NCBI GenBank assembly: GCA_965249185.1
Contig: CBDFLS010000002.1
Coordinates: 1,426,001-1,490,000, forward strand
Reading direction: 5' to 3'
From: CBDFLS01 sp965249185
GTDB lineage: Bacteria > Chloroflexota > Dehalococcoidia > Lucifugimonadales > Australimonadaceae
DNA: 64,000 bases
Positions 25,989 through 33,860 of this stretch are shown piece by piece. Every line of letters begins with the position of its first letter. Position 1 is the first letter of the stretch. The position numbers and the translations under genes were made by a program. Under the pieces are notes generated by a model. It did not search any database, was not told where the DNA came from, and was given only the letters and a program-made list of their open reading frames with translations.

Positions 25989-26429
25989 CTACTCCGGCGC
26001 CGCCACGATTCCGAGCTGCCGGAGCATGCCCAGATCGTCGCTCAGCGCCCATTGCTCCACTACCTTGCCGTCTTTGAGGCGCAGCATGTGGATGCCGGTC
26101 CGCACGAAGCGCTTGCCCGTGGGGGCGTTCCCCTGGAACTCGCCGGTGTGCGTGCCGGTCAGGGTCACGCGGGCCACCACCCTGTCGCCTTCCGCGATCA
26201 TCTGCTCGGTGACACAGCGGACGTCGGGGAAGGCGGCCCGGACGCCGCCCACATCCCGCTTGATGCTGTCGGGTCCCCCTGGGCGAGGCGCGGACGGAGC
26301 AGCTTCACCCGGATGCCCTCCGTGGCTGACGTAATCGGGAGCGAAGATTTCGTCGGCCATATCCAGCTTCCCCTGGTTGATGATCTCGTCCACCACGCGC
26401 TGCACGACCGCTTTGTTCGCGTCCGACAT
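25989..26429 (-). CDS. SnoaL-like / ester cyclase family protein, paralogue
   Basis: A 146-residue protein colinear with its neighbour (NKAVVQRVVDEIINQGKLDMADEIFAPDYVSHGG ... AEGDRVVARVTLTGTHTGEFQGNAPTGKRF ... MLRLKDGKVVEQWALSDDLGMLRQLGIV). The substitution ASTSHNAS to PDYVSHGG restores the more usual YxxH motif of the family. Start ATG 26429 follows AAGGAGGTGACGCC. Immediately upstream lies the fragment of a PT-rich gene and an insertion sequence, so this pair forms the edge of the accessory island. Confidence 0.85.
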   Translation of the reverse strand: MSDANKAVVQRVVDEIINQGKLDMADEIFAPDYVSHGGHPGEAAPSAPRPGGPDSIKRDVGGVRAAFPDVRCVTEQMIAEGDRVVARVTLTGTHTGEFQGNAPTGKRFVRTGIHMLRLKDGKVVEQWALSDDLGMLRQLGIVAAPE

Positions 26430-26449
26430 GGCGTCACCTCCTTGTAAAT

Positions 26450-26667
26450 CTAAGGTCCCGACGCCGGGGTGGGTGTGGGAACGTCCACAGGCGTTGGGGT
26501 AGGTGTGAGCGTCGGCACCAGGGCCGGCGTGGGTGTGGGAACGACCACAGGCGTTGGGGTAGATGATAAGAACCAGCTCAAGATATTCCTAGTGAGGGGT
26601 TGCGGAACGTTCTGAAGGAAATTTGTGTCGCCCAAGAACAGTATTCGCCCTTGCCCCCATTGAAGTA
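26450..26667 (-). pseudogene. C-terminal remnant of a Pro/Thr-rich exported protein cut by an IS1595-type element
   Basis: The readable frame gives TLLQWGQGRILFLGDTNFL, then NVPQPLTRNILSWFL, then an STPTPVVVPTPTPALVPTLTPTPTPVDVPTPTPASGP tail and a stop at 26450. The GRILFLGDTNFL...NILSWF segment looks like the end of a globular domain (it resembles the C-terminus of DUF4350/ThuA-type amidotransferase-like domains, weakly), and the PT tail contains an internal direct repeat (VVVPTPTP / VDVPTPTP). The frame runs without a start into the left end of the insertion sequence at 26668, so only the 3' end of the gene survives. Confidence 0.6.
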
Positions 26668-27512
26668 GAGTAAAGTCCCGTTTTAGCCACCGGATTAGCT
26701 TTGAAGCAGCTTGAACAATGTCTTAACCTGTTCTGGTCCCAACAGACGCCGATGATTGTAGCGCCAGACATACTCAGCAAGATAGAGGGGCAGCCGTTCT
26801 CGGCGGACTCCCCCTTTGGCTGCCAGACGCCGCTTGAGATAACCCCAGAAGCCCTCCAAGCCGTTGACGTGGCTCCCTTGCCGATCGCTGAACGCCTGGC
26901 TGTGGTCCACAAGCCGGTGGACGTAGCCCCCCGCTGCGACGCCCGTGTAGCTGGTAAAGGTGTCCGAGCAGACGATGGAGCCACGTTGCACGCGTTGGTG
27001 CAGGAGCGGCAGCAGCGTCTTGGCTTCCACGTTAGGTACCACTTGCGCCCACACCAGGCCACCTCGACACAGGATCCCAAAGACAGCTTGCTTAGTGGTT
27101 CCACGGCCCCGCTTCGTGCCCTGAACACGCTTTGCCAGGCGCCTGTTGCGCCAGGAACCTCCCAGGTAGGTCTCGTCGACCTCCACCACGCCGGAGAAGA
27201 CATGGGGAACGTCCCGGACCATGGCCTGGCGCACCACGATCAGGGCGCGCAGGACTCGCTTTCGCTCCAGGCGGGCCTCCTGGGCAATCACCTCGGCACT
27301 CTGCCCCAAGACGAACCAGCGCAACAGTCGCCGCCACTCCCCTGGCGACAACCGAAGCGGCAGCGCCCTGGGCACCCACTCGTAGTGGCAGGCTGCACAA
27401 CGACTCTTACCTCGCCGAATGCTCCAGCTCTTGGCGTGTTGACATCGAGGGCACCCAATCTTCCGTCCCATGCCACCATTCTCTCACAGGTGGCTGTTTT
27501 GGGACTATACCC
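26668..27512 (-). mobile_element. IS1595-type insertion sequence, copy 1 (845 bp)
   Basis: Boundaries come from comparison with the second copy at 47710-48554, also 845 bp and identical at all but a handful of positions. The ends form an imperfect inverted repeat: GGGTAAAGTCCCG.TTTTAGCCACC against GGGTATAGTCCCAAAACAGCCACC; in this copy the outer end reads GAGTAAAG. No target-site duplication is visible (TTGAAGTA on one side, AAGAACTA on the other), suggesting an old insertion or flank rearrangement. It interrupts the PT-rich gene. Confidence 0.85.
26695..27471 (-). CDS. IS1595-family (ISXO2-like) transposase
   Basis: A 258-residue DDE-type transposase. The N-terminus has a zinc ribbon (CPRC at residues 8-11 and CAAC near 27-30), then a helix-turn-helix-like region (SAEVIAQEARLERKRVLRAL), then the ISXO2-like catalytic domain starting VVEVDETYLGG (first Asp), SIVCSDTFTSY (second Asp) and HVNGLEGFWGYLKRRLAAKGG (with the N-x-E/H region of this family), ending in YVWRYNHRRL. 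The frame is intact here, in contrast to copy 2, so this copy could supply transposase to both. Confidence 0.92.
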   Translation of the reverse strand: MGRKIGCPRCQHAKSWSIRRGKSRCAACHYEWVPRALPLRLSPGEWRRLLRWFVLGQSAEVIAQEARLERKRVLRALIVVRQAMVRDVPHVFSGVVEVDETYLGGSWRNRRLAKRVQGTKRGRGTTKQAVFGILCRGGLVWAQVVPNVEAKTLLPLLHQRVQRGSIVCSDTFTSYTGVAAGGYVHRLVDHSQAFSDRQGSHVNGLEGFWGYLKRRLAAKGGVRRERLPLYLAEYVWRYNHRRLLGPEQVKTLFKLLQS

Positions 27513-28142
27513 AAGAACTAAGTTTGAGGTCCACCCCGTCACCCCTATGGACCGCAAGAGAACATATGTACTCCTTTAAGTGTGGGCCAAATAAGGCCCA
27601 GAAGCAAGGGCCATTGGGCACCACCGAGGGAATAAGACCCTGTCGAGGTCAGGAGGCTGTGCAGAGAAAGGGGAAGTTCTAAAAAGGGAACTGGGGCCGT
27701 GCGTAAAGCTGATTGAGTGGGATTGACCCCTTTCAGGATGATCTTTGCGTCATTTGAGCGAGCAATTTGGATAAAGGGAGCGTTGCCATGCGACTGGACA
27801 GGGCCAGCTACGAAAGTTCCCAGGAGGGAAGTCAAAAAAGCTCAGGGATGAGTTCCCTGCCCCCAGTGCGAGAGTTCCCTCTGAAGAAGGGAAGGAGGTG
27901 ACGTGTCGAAGCCTGGAAAGCTGTGCAGCACAGGCTGGATGGGTTAGCCCGTGCGTTGAAGGAGATGGCTGACAGGCTCGCTCGGCTGGAACAGGACCTG
28001 AGCGGGATACGTGGGGGGGGTAGAGCCGAGGGCCGTTGCTTCGGGGAAGGCGATTAGACAAGTCTACCACAGCAGCTACCTCGGCATCAGCGCGATCAGC
28101 GAGGAGCCCCATCCCGGTGAGGAGCTATCCTACGGCCCTGGA
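27513..28142 (+). other. Gap right of the insertion sequence with a possible decayed small gene
   Basis: From 27513 to about 27890 nothing coding is convincing. Between 27908 and 28078 a plus frame reads EAWKAVQHRLDGLARALKE then MADRLARLEQDLSGIRGG, a helical, coiled-coil-like pattern, then hits a run of eight G's (28013-28020) where the frame would change. An AAGGAGGTGAC motif at 27893-27903 could be its ribosome-binding site but it leads into a different frame, so the gene, if real, is broken at both ends. Confidence 0.35.
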
Positions 28143-28389
28143 ATGTCTCTGGTGGAGGAGTGGCGTCGGCTGAACAAGGAACGGGGGGTTGGCACCAAGC
28201 TCACCCAGGCGAAGACCAGGGAGCGGATCATGGAGCTGGAGATCGCCATGCTGGATGAGTACAAGCTGACACTACCCCCCAGGGACATCTCCCCTAGACA
28301 GCTTCTCCAGGGGAGCGGAGCTGGACTGGCGGGAGAAGGCGCTGGTGAACATCCAGAGGGAGGGGGCTAGGCGGACTCGGTTAGCTTGA
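28143..28389 (+). pseudogene. Small helical protein gene with a frameshift in a C run
   Basis: From ATG 28143 the frame reads MSLVEEWRRLNKERGVGTKL, then TQAKTRERIMELEIAMLDEYKLTLPPRDIS. At the four-C run 28291-28294 the sense frame moves by one base and continues PLDSFSRGAELDWREKALVNI and QREGARRTRLA to TGA 28387-28389, giving about 81 residues. The two halves are both charged and helical, and the join needs one extra C. A small protein of this shape recurs in Dehalococcoidia in my memory, but no function is known. Confidence 0.5.
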
Positions 28390-28699
28390 GTGCCGTTAGT
28401 CGGGCACAGGTCGCCGACGACTTCCCGAGGATCGACCTCCTCAATACTGATTATGTTCCTCCCCCTGTCTCGATGCTCGGAGCGATATCCCACCCAGCCG
28501 GTAGTACATGCTCGAGGTTGCTGCTAGAATGATCCGGCGCGATTGTTCCCCGAGCCCGCATGTACGACCACGCTACCCAAGCGCATTAGAAGGTATCGAC
28601 GACAAGGAACACGTCATCTCCATATAGCCGAAGGCCACGCTCCTTTCCTAAGGCGTGGCCCCGTGAACTTCCATCTCGCGGCCGTTAAGCATGGAGAGA
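28390..28699. other. Gap without a recognised gene
   Basis: I see no credible reading frame, RNA or strong hairpin in this interval between the small broken gene and the two-domain protein. Base composition is lower in GC than the flanking chromosome, in keeping with the island. Confidence 0.5.
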
Positions 28700-30239
28700 T
28701 TACCGACGATTTGGACCGTACGGTTGCGGTTGAACTTCGCCCCTGTCGATCTGACCTTGCGCCCTTTGGATCGCATCCCGGAGCTCCTGCATCGACCATC
28801 CGGATACCTGTGAGGTAAAGTCGTCGTCGATCGCAGGCTCGAACCTATTCTGGCCGTCCACCCGATAGACTCCTTGGCTGTTGACCGACATATACTCGGA
28901 CGAGTGGTCTACGTCAGGTGAATTACCCCTCCGGATACTGCGCAGACCCATATTCTCCAAGAAGAGCACGGATCTCTCTCCAGGTTGCGTCCACGCCGTG
29001 TCGTGGAGCGTGCTGAGAAAGATCTCGCCGGCCCGGAGCACTATCGACGGCTCGTCTAAGCTGCCTACGAGAACCTCTTCCACATCGATCTCAAATCGGT
29101 TGGTGCGAATTGGCGGTTCTCGCTCATCGTCCGTTCTGAACTCGTCGCTCGGCAGTACCGAAGATACAACCCCTACAACGGCCACATCCGAGGAAGCGAC
29201 CATCTCTGAGAACGAGCCTGGCTCGAAGTGGCGCAATTCCTCGAGCGAGGCCCGTGGACGCGCTTGCTGCTGGCGGTCAGCTATTTCCTTTACCTCAATT
29301 GAAGTCCCACCAGGTACATTTCCGCTACGGATGCTCCTGAAGATGGAGACGGCGGTGCGTTGCTGCTCTGGCGTTAGGTCATGGCCAATGAGGTTGAGGT
29401 GGCTTCCGTAGTCGAAACTAACCCGTACTCCATCCCTGACGACCTGCTCCATGGGGCCGTCCAACCGGGAGAAGTAAACACCGGTGGCCCCACCACCTGA
29501 GGCGTCCACAGAAATTAGCAGCTTCCCTTGAACACCACCGATGTCCTCGTAGATCACTGCGTAATCGTGCTCCGGATCGTCGGCTGGGTTCAAGCGCCAG
29601 GAGTGCAGTCCGTAGTCGAACCCAAGCCGTACTCCGTCCCCCAAGACCTGCCCCACGTAGGAATCTATACCCTGGGTCTCCCTTACCCGCCATCCAGGAG
29701 GTATACGCAGAGAGAAGCCCACCTGCCCGGCCCAGCCAGGCACGTTCACCAATGTCCAGTCCGGCGACGGCTGTGCGAGAAGTATTGGTCGAAGGGTCCC
29801 ACCCGACAGCACCTTCCCTCTAATCTCGGCCAGGCTGTAGTCCACTTCCCCGAACACCTCAGTCATGCGCGGTACTATCAAGTCACCATCCAGACGATCA
29901 AACACACCGTTGTCCAGGCTCAAGGTCATGTAGAAATAGTCATAGGCTGTGATACCTGGTGCATCTTCGGTCGTCTGCTCTTCGAGAAACAGGAGAACCT
30001 GCTCGCCGCCTCGTAAAGCTGTTGCCGTTTCAGACATAGTTACCTGGTCCACGTCTGGTGCGCCCAAGATGATCGTACTCCCTGCATCACCACCCAACGT
30101 CTCATTCACCGCTACCTCATAGAACACAGTGGGAAGCCCTTGACCTTGGCTTTCGTCGGGGTCTGCTGTTCCATAGTCAACCTCGCGAGCAACCACCCCG
30201 TTCACGGTACCGAGCACCACTGTTAGCAACCAGCAAAAG
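28700..30239 (-). CDS. Two-domain repeat protein of unknown function, 5' end removed by an IS3-type element
   Basis: About 510 residues remain. An internal two-fold similarity is visible: the N-terminal part (VVLGTVNGVVAREVDYG...FYEVAVNETLGGD...GEQVLLFLEEQ) matches a C-terminal part (VAVVGVVSSVLPSDEFR...FEIDVEEVLVGSLDEPSIVLRAGE...GERSVLFLENMG), each a small beta-rich unit, separated by a central region including GFSLRIPPGWRVRETQG, a PsbP-like segment. The protein is probably extracytoplasmic, but no signal peptide survives because the frame begins inside the IS border at 30240. The apparent start MSHFCWLL is made of IS-end sequence, so the gene is probably inactive. Function unknown. Confidence 0.65.
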
Positions 30240-30263
30240 TGGGACACATTGGGAGCCGAGAGA

Positions 30264-31250
30264 TCAGGGGCTGGATGGAGGTCTGGTGAGCTCCCTGAGG
30301 GCCCTGTTGTAGCGTCGTCGCTTTTCAGTGGTTTGAGCCTTCACCTCCTTCCTGCGTTGTAGGATCTCTTGCAGTCTTCCCTTGAGCACGTCTGATGGTG
30401 TCACGTTGCCCAGAGCCTTATGATAGCGCCGGTAGTTGTAGTAGCTGACGAAGGCCGCGATAGCAGCCTCAAGGTCGGCGGGCAACTCATAAGGCACCTG
30501 GTTGACGTCCCGTTTGATGGTCTGGTGGTAGCGCTCCAGCTTCCCGTTGGTCGGAGGGTGGAAAGGAGTTGCTAGGATGTGCTTGATGCCAACCATCCCC
30601 AGGTAGTCCCTGAATGCTCTTGCGACATAGCCTGGACCGTTGTCACTCAGCAGCCTGGTGCGGTCTGTGACTGGAACTTGGTCCATGCTGGTCGTGTCCA
30701 CAGCATCCTGGACCACCTCGATGAAGGAGTCGGCCGTCATATCTTGCTGAAGCCTGTGAGCCAGGATGAAGCGGGAGTAGTTGTCCATAACGGTGACCAG
30801 GTAGTAGTAGCCCCAACCAACCACCCTGAAGTATGAGGCATCGGTGGCCCACATCTGGTGAGGCCCTGTGGTCTTGCGGTGGTACTCCTTCCCCGCCGCC
30901 AACCGCATCTCAGGCCTCTTCACTAGGCCCTCCCTGCCCAGGATACGGTAGACGCTGGACTCTGAGACTGAGAAGCCCTGGTTGTCGGTGATCCACGCGG
31001 CCAGCTGACGGCAGCTCAGCTCTGGCATCTCTCTGGCTGATAACAGGACTGAGCGTTCTTCCTGAATAGTAAGACGGTTCCATGGTGGCTTATCGCCTCC
31101 TGGTCGGTCCTCAAGTCCTTGTTGGTTTTGGCGTCTGAGCCACCGGTAGTAGGTGCTCTTAGGGATGCCCAGCTCTCTGAGGACCTTTCGCTTGGGGAGG
31201 GGAGACGAGGATACTTTGGTAACTACCTCTGCCTTCTCCGGGGCGCTCAT
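30264..31250 (-). CDS. IS3-family transposase OrfB (integrase catalytic core)
   Basis: A 328-residue DDE transposase. An N-terminal helix-turn-helix (RKVLRELGIPKSTYYRWLRR) precedes a rve integrase core with the first Asp in HQMWATDASYFRV, the second in RTRLLSDNGPGYVARAF and the Glu in PTNGKLERYHQTIKRDV, spaced as in IS3. Its ATG overlaps the orfA stop (ATGA, 31247-31250), so in this element the two proteins are probably made by translational coupling, not only by the frameshift used in many IS3 members. Intact. Confidence 0.93.
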   Translation of the reverse strand: MSAPEKAEVVTKVSSSPLPKRKVLRELGIPKSTYYRWLRRQNQQGLEDRPGGDKPPWNRLTIQEERSVLLSAREMPELSCRQLAAWITDNQGFSVSESSVYRILGREGLVKRPEMRLAAGKEYHRKTTGPHQMWATDASYFRVVGWGYYYLVTVMDNYSRFILAHRLQQDMTADSFIEVVQDAVDTTSMDQVPVTDRTRLLSDNGPGYVARAFRDYLGMVGIKHILATPFHPPTNGKLERYHQTIKRDVNQVPYELPADLEAAIAAFVSYYNYRRYHKALGNVTPSDVLKGRLQEILQRRKEVKAQTTEKRRRYNRALRELTRPPSSP

Positions 31251-31690
31251 CCGCTGGTGCCGGTGGCGTCCTGGGGCATGGGGATGACCGTTTTTTTGAG
31301 ACGGTACGCCTCCAGCGACAGATCGGCCACTAGCTCCTTGAGTTCCCCGTTCTCTCGCTTGAGCTGCCCTACCTCATGCTGAGTGGCGTCCCGAACCGAG
31401 TCACGGGTCAACCTCTCCTTGCCCGCCTCCATGAACTCTTTGGTCCACGAGTAGTAGGAGTGCGGCTTGATCCCCTCCCGCCGGCACAGGTCGTTGACTG
31501 TGACCTCGCGGCGGAAGCCCTCCAGAACAATTCGGATCTTCTCTTCCGAGGTGTACTTGAGTCGGGTGGCCGCCTTCACTGCGCGGACGAAGGACCTGGT
31601 CTCTTCACTCCGCTCCTCGGCGGCCTCTGCTTTGCCTACTTCTGACTGGGACACGCATCTGCTCCTTTCTGTGGGTAACTTTACCTTCAC
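31247..31690 (-). CDS. IS3-family transposase OrfA (DNA-binding subunit)
   Basis: A 147-residue protein with a helix-turn-helix of the transposase_8 type (YTSEEKIRIVLEGFRREVTVNDLCRREGIKPHSYYSWTKEF) followed by a leucine-zipper-like coiled coil (QLKRENGELKELVADLSLEAYRLKKTV). The N-terminus (MKVKLPTERSRCVSQ...) is longer than usual and the true start may be an internal codon. It precedes orfB in the element. Confidence 0.88.
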   Translation of the reverse strand: MKVKLPTERSRCVSQSEVGKAEAAEERSEETRSFVRAVKAATRLKYTSEEKIRIVLEGFRREVTVNDLCRREGIKPHSYYSWTKEFMEAGKERLTRDSVRDATQHEVGQLKRENGELKELVADLSLEAYRLKKTVIPMPQDATGTSG

Positions 31691-31913
31691 CTCAGGAGCT
31701 CACACCACCCTCCGACTCTCGGGTTTTCCTACCCTTATATGTGTCCCATTATCGCTGACGGTCTACAATTAGGCTCAGCGTCGTCGCATCCTGCCATGGC
31801 CGCCGTCAGGAGGACTGCTAATCCCCACATGACGCCCAAAGTCGAAAGTCTTGTCCGGCGCTTCAATGCGAACTCCCGCCTAAGCATTCGGAAACTCCAG
31901 ATCATCAGGGCAT

Positions 31914-33281
31914 CTACCTGGGGTCCTCGATGCGCCCCAGGAAGAGGATCGCGTCCGTCGCCCGGTCCCGGATCAGGAAAATGAAGGGTCGGTCGACCAT
32001 GACTGTTTTCACTTCGCCAAACTCTGACTCCTTCTTTACAACCACACCCGTGGCCGCCGCAGCCTCGGTACCCTTTTCATCCACCGACACAAAAGCTTTG
32101 TGTATGACTGCCGAGATCAGCAGACACGGAAGGTCCCCGGCAACACACGAGCGGCCGTCCATCCCCGAGAAGTCGGATGCGTTGTTGTCGAAAGCGTTGG
32201 ATATCCCCATCTCCTTGAGGGTTTCGGTCAGCCGGAACGTCGACTCGAACTCGAACTTCAGCATGGTCAACTCAACGCCCCTGCGCTCAATGTCCCCGAG
32301 GATTCCGCTCACAAACGCGGCATCCAGCGACTCCTCGAACTCCCTGAATCGTCCGCTGTCGGGCATCAGGATGGTCATCGACAGTTCATTACCGTAGTAA
32401 GGCAAATCCACAGCCTGGTATCCGTCTCCCTCCGCATAGCCATGTCTCTCGGTCTGCCTCATCATTGGCACGTCGACCTCGCTGCCATCCAGGAGGTGGA
32501 ATGGGCGCGAAACTGTGGAACTCTTGGTGAAGGGATAGAGCCAAGCCGCGTTGAAGTAAATGGCGTTCGTCAGCACCATCCTCGTCAGTTCGTCGATAAC
32601 GTCCCGGGGTATCAGGTCCTTGATCCTGTCCTCCGTCCGCTCGGCAACCCAGTCGTTGATCGTGATCCGCGACTGCTCCGGCGCATTCTGGAAGTCCGCC
32701 GGCCTCACCCCTGCTCCGTAGTTTTCAGCAAGCACGTCGAGGAAGCTCTCCAGAAAGTCATAGTCTTCCTGGCCCCAGACTGCGTTGGCGATGTTCAAGC
32801 TGAACCCTTCATCATCTTTGCCCTGTGCGCCTTCGCCACGGGACGCGAGCTCCGTGTCCAGGGCGTTGAACGCGGGGTGCAGCTTGTCTTGGGAAAGGAG
32901 GTAGCGGAGCGTATCCGCCATCTGCCTCTCCGTCTCTCCCTTTGCCCCAGCATAGGTCATGGCAAGAGCTAGGGAGATGCTGTAGGGCGAGTAGAACAGG
33001 TTCCCGTCTGCGACTCTGAGGTTCTGGTACAGGTCGAAGGCGAAAGCGCTGTTGCCCTTGACCAGGACCGTTAGCTCTGCGTCTGTGGCTGCTGATGCAG
33101 CGCGCTCCTTCGCCGAACGCAATTCCTCACTTGGTTCCTTCGCCAGCCCCGGAGCTTGTGTGGGTGCGGGTTCTGCAGTAGCGGCAAGGGGCGGCCGGGT
33201 GGTGGGTGATGGTGTGGCAGTGCCACAGGCCACCAGCGTAAGGGCCGACAATCCAATAACGATGATCAACACAAGTCGCAT
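31914..33281 (-). CDS. Serpin (serine protease inhibitor), lipoprotein, copy 1
   Basis: A 455-residue secreted inhibitor. The N-terminus is a lipoprotein signal ending LTLVACG; a short linker leads to the serpin fold (NSAFAFDLYQNLRVADGNLFYSPYSISLALAMTYAGAKG, VLTNAIYFNAAWLYPF, and the shutter and breach segments). The hinge EKGTEAAAATGVVV has small residues as in inhibitory serpins. Counting P14 as the Thr, the P1-P1' pair is Glu-Ser (KKE/S), suggesting a Glu-preferring target such as a glutamyl endopeptidase or a subtilisin-like enzyme. C-terminal DRPFIFLIRDRATDAILFLGRIEDP is canonical. Start ATG 33281 follows AGGGAG. A second serpin lies just upstream. Confidence 0.95.
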   Translation of the reverse strand: MRLVLIIVIGLSALTLVACGTATPSPTTRPPLAATAEPAPTQAPGLAKEPSEELRSAKERAASAATDAELTVLVKGNSAFAFDLYQNLRVADGNLFYSPYSISLALAMTYAGAKGETERQMADTLRYLLSQDKLHPAFNALDTELASRGEGAQGKDDEGFSLNIANAVWGQEDYDFLESFLDVLAENYGAGVRPADFQNAPEQSRITINDWVAERTEDRIKDLIPRDVIDELTRMVLTNAIYFNAAWLYPFTKSSTVSRPFHLLDGSEVDVPMMRQTERHGYAEGDGYQAVDLPYYGNELSMTILMPDSGRFREFEESLDAAFVSGILGDIERRGVELTMLKFEFESTFRLTETLKEMGISNAFDNNASDFSGMDGRSCVAGDLPCLLISAVIHKAFVSVDEKGTEAAAATGVVVKKESEFGEVKTVMVDRPFIFLIRDRATDAILFLGRIEDPR

Positions 33282-33393
33282 GATACTCCCTTCATTTTGA
33301 TGAGCTTGTTTACCCTATACCGTATAGACGTTCCTTCATAAGAAAAAGTTCCCGGTGACTTTGGAATTTCTTTTCTTGTCATACAATCGAGTT

Positions 33394-33593
33394 CTATTCC
33401 GAAGCTAAAACGAGACTGCCGTTCAACGTGTGAACTCGTCTGTCATTCTTCCATTTAAAGTACTCCGATTCGTTCTTCTTCGGAGGCGTGTTCAGGACAG
33501 TCTTACCGACATTCGCCGGCGTGTCCGGTATCTGCTCCGCATAGGGTTAGACGGACGGCCCGCCTTTCGCTTATTCTCTTTCTTGGCTGCCAT
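33394..33593 (-). pseudogene. Small basic protein gene with a frameshift in a C run
   Basis: From ATG 33593 the frame reads MAAKKENKRKAGRPSNP; at the CCC run (33544-33546) one further C would move it into YAEQIPDTPANVGKTV then LNTPPKKNESEYFKWKNDRRVHTL and NGSLVLASE, stop at 33394-33396. The result, about 66 residues with a basic N-terminus and the PxTPxxVxKxxLNTPP pattern, resembles a small conserved bacterial protein of unknown function. Its start is 4 bases after the stop of the 71-residue frame at 33597-33812, suggesting a two-gene unit. Confidence 0.5.
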
Positions 33594-33596
33594 CCG

Positions 33597-33812
33597 CTAG
33601 TCCTCCATTACCTCATCTTGGACCCATGCTGGGAGATCTTCTATCGGTCTCATATCGGCCAGCTTCTTGGTTAATTTGTGTGTCGTGCTCTGACCCTCTG
33701 CCGTACGCACGAGAGTTCCTGCCCCACCCTCTGAGACTACGCCCTTGCGCCACGCTTGGAACACGAGGACGGTCTCCGTCTGTTGGGGTGCGGACGCCAT
33801 TGGGCCAATCAT
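33597..33812 (-). CDS. Small hypothetical protein, possible partner of the next small gene
   Basis: A 71-residue frame ending TKKLADMRPIEDLPAWVQDEVMED. The acidic C-terminus and its position directly before the small basic gene suggest a two-gene cassette, but I recognise neither family with confidence. Start is uncertain (ATG 33812 or ATG 33800). It lies between the two serpins. Confidence 0.4.
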   Translation of the reverse strand: MIGPMASAPQQTETVLVFQAWRKGVVSEGGAGTLVRTAEGQSTTHKLTKKLADMRPIEDLPAWVQDEVMED

Positions 33813-33860
33813 CGAAACCTGGAGGTTAGTAACCCGGAACAGAGATCATCGAGTCTACCC

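Larger units (their letters stand above)
30240..31748 (-). mobile_element. IS3-family insertion sequence (about 1.5 kb)
   Basis: Delimited by a perfect 10-bp inverted repeat TGGGACACAT (30240-30249) and ATGTGTCCCA (31739-31748). Two overlapping genes, orfA and orfB, fill the element in the orientation usual for IS3. No target duplication is seen (flanks AAAG and TTAT). One end lies within the two-domain protein gene. Confidence 0.85.
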
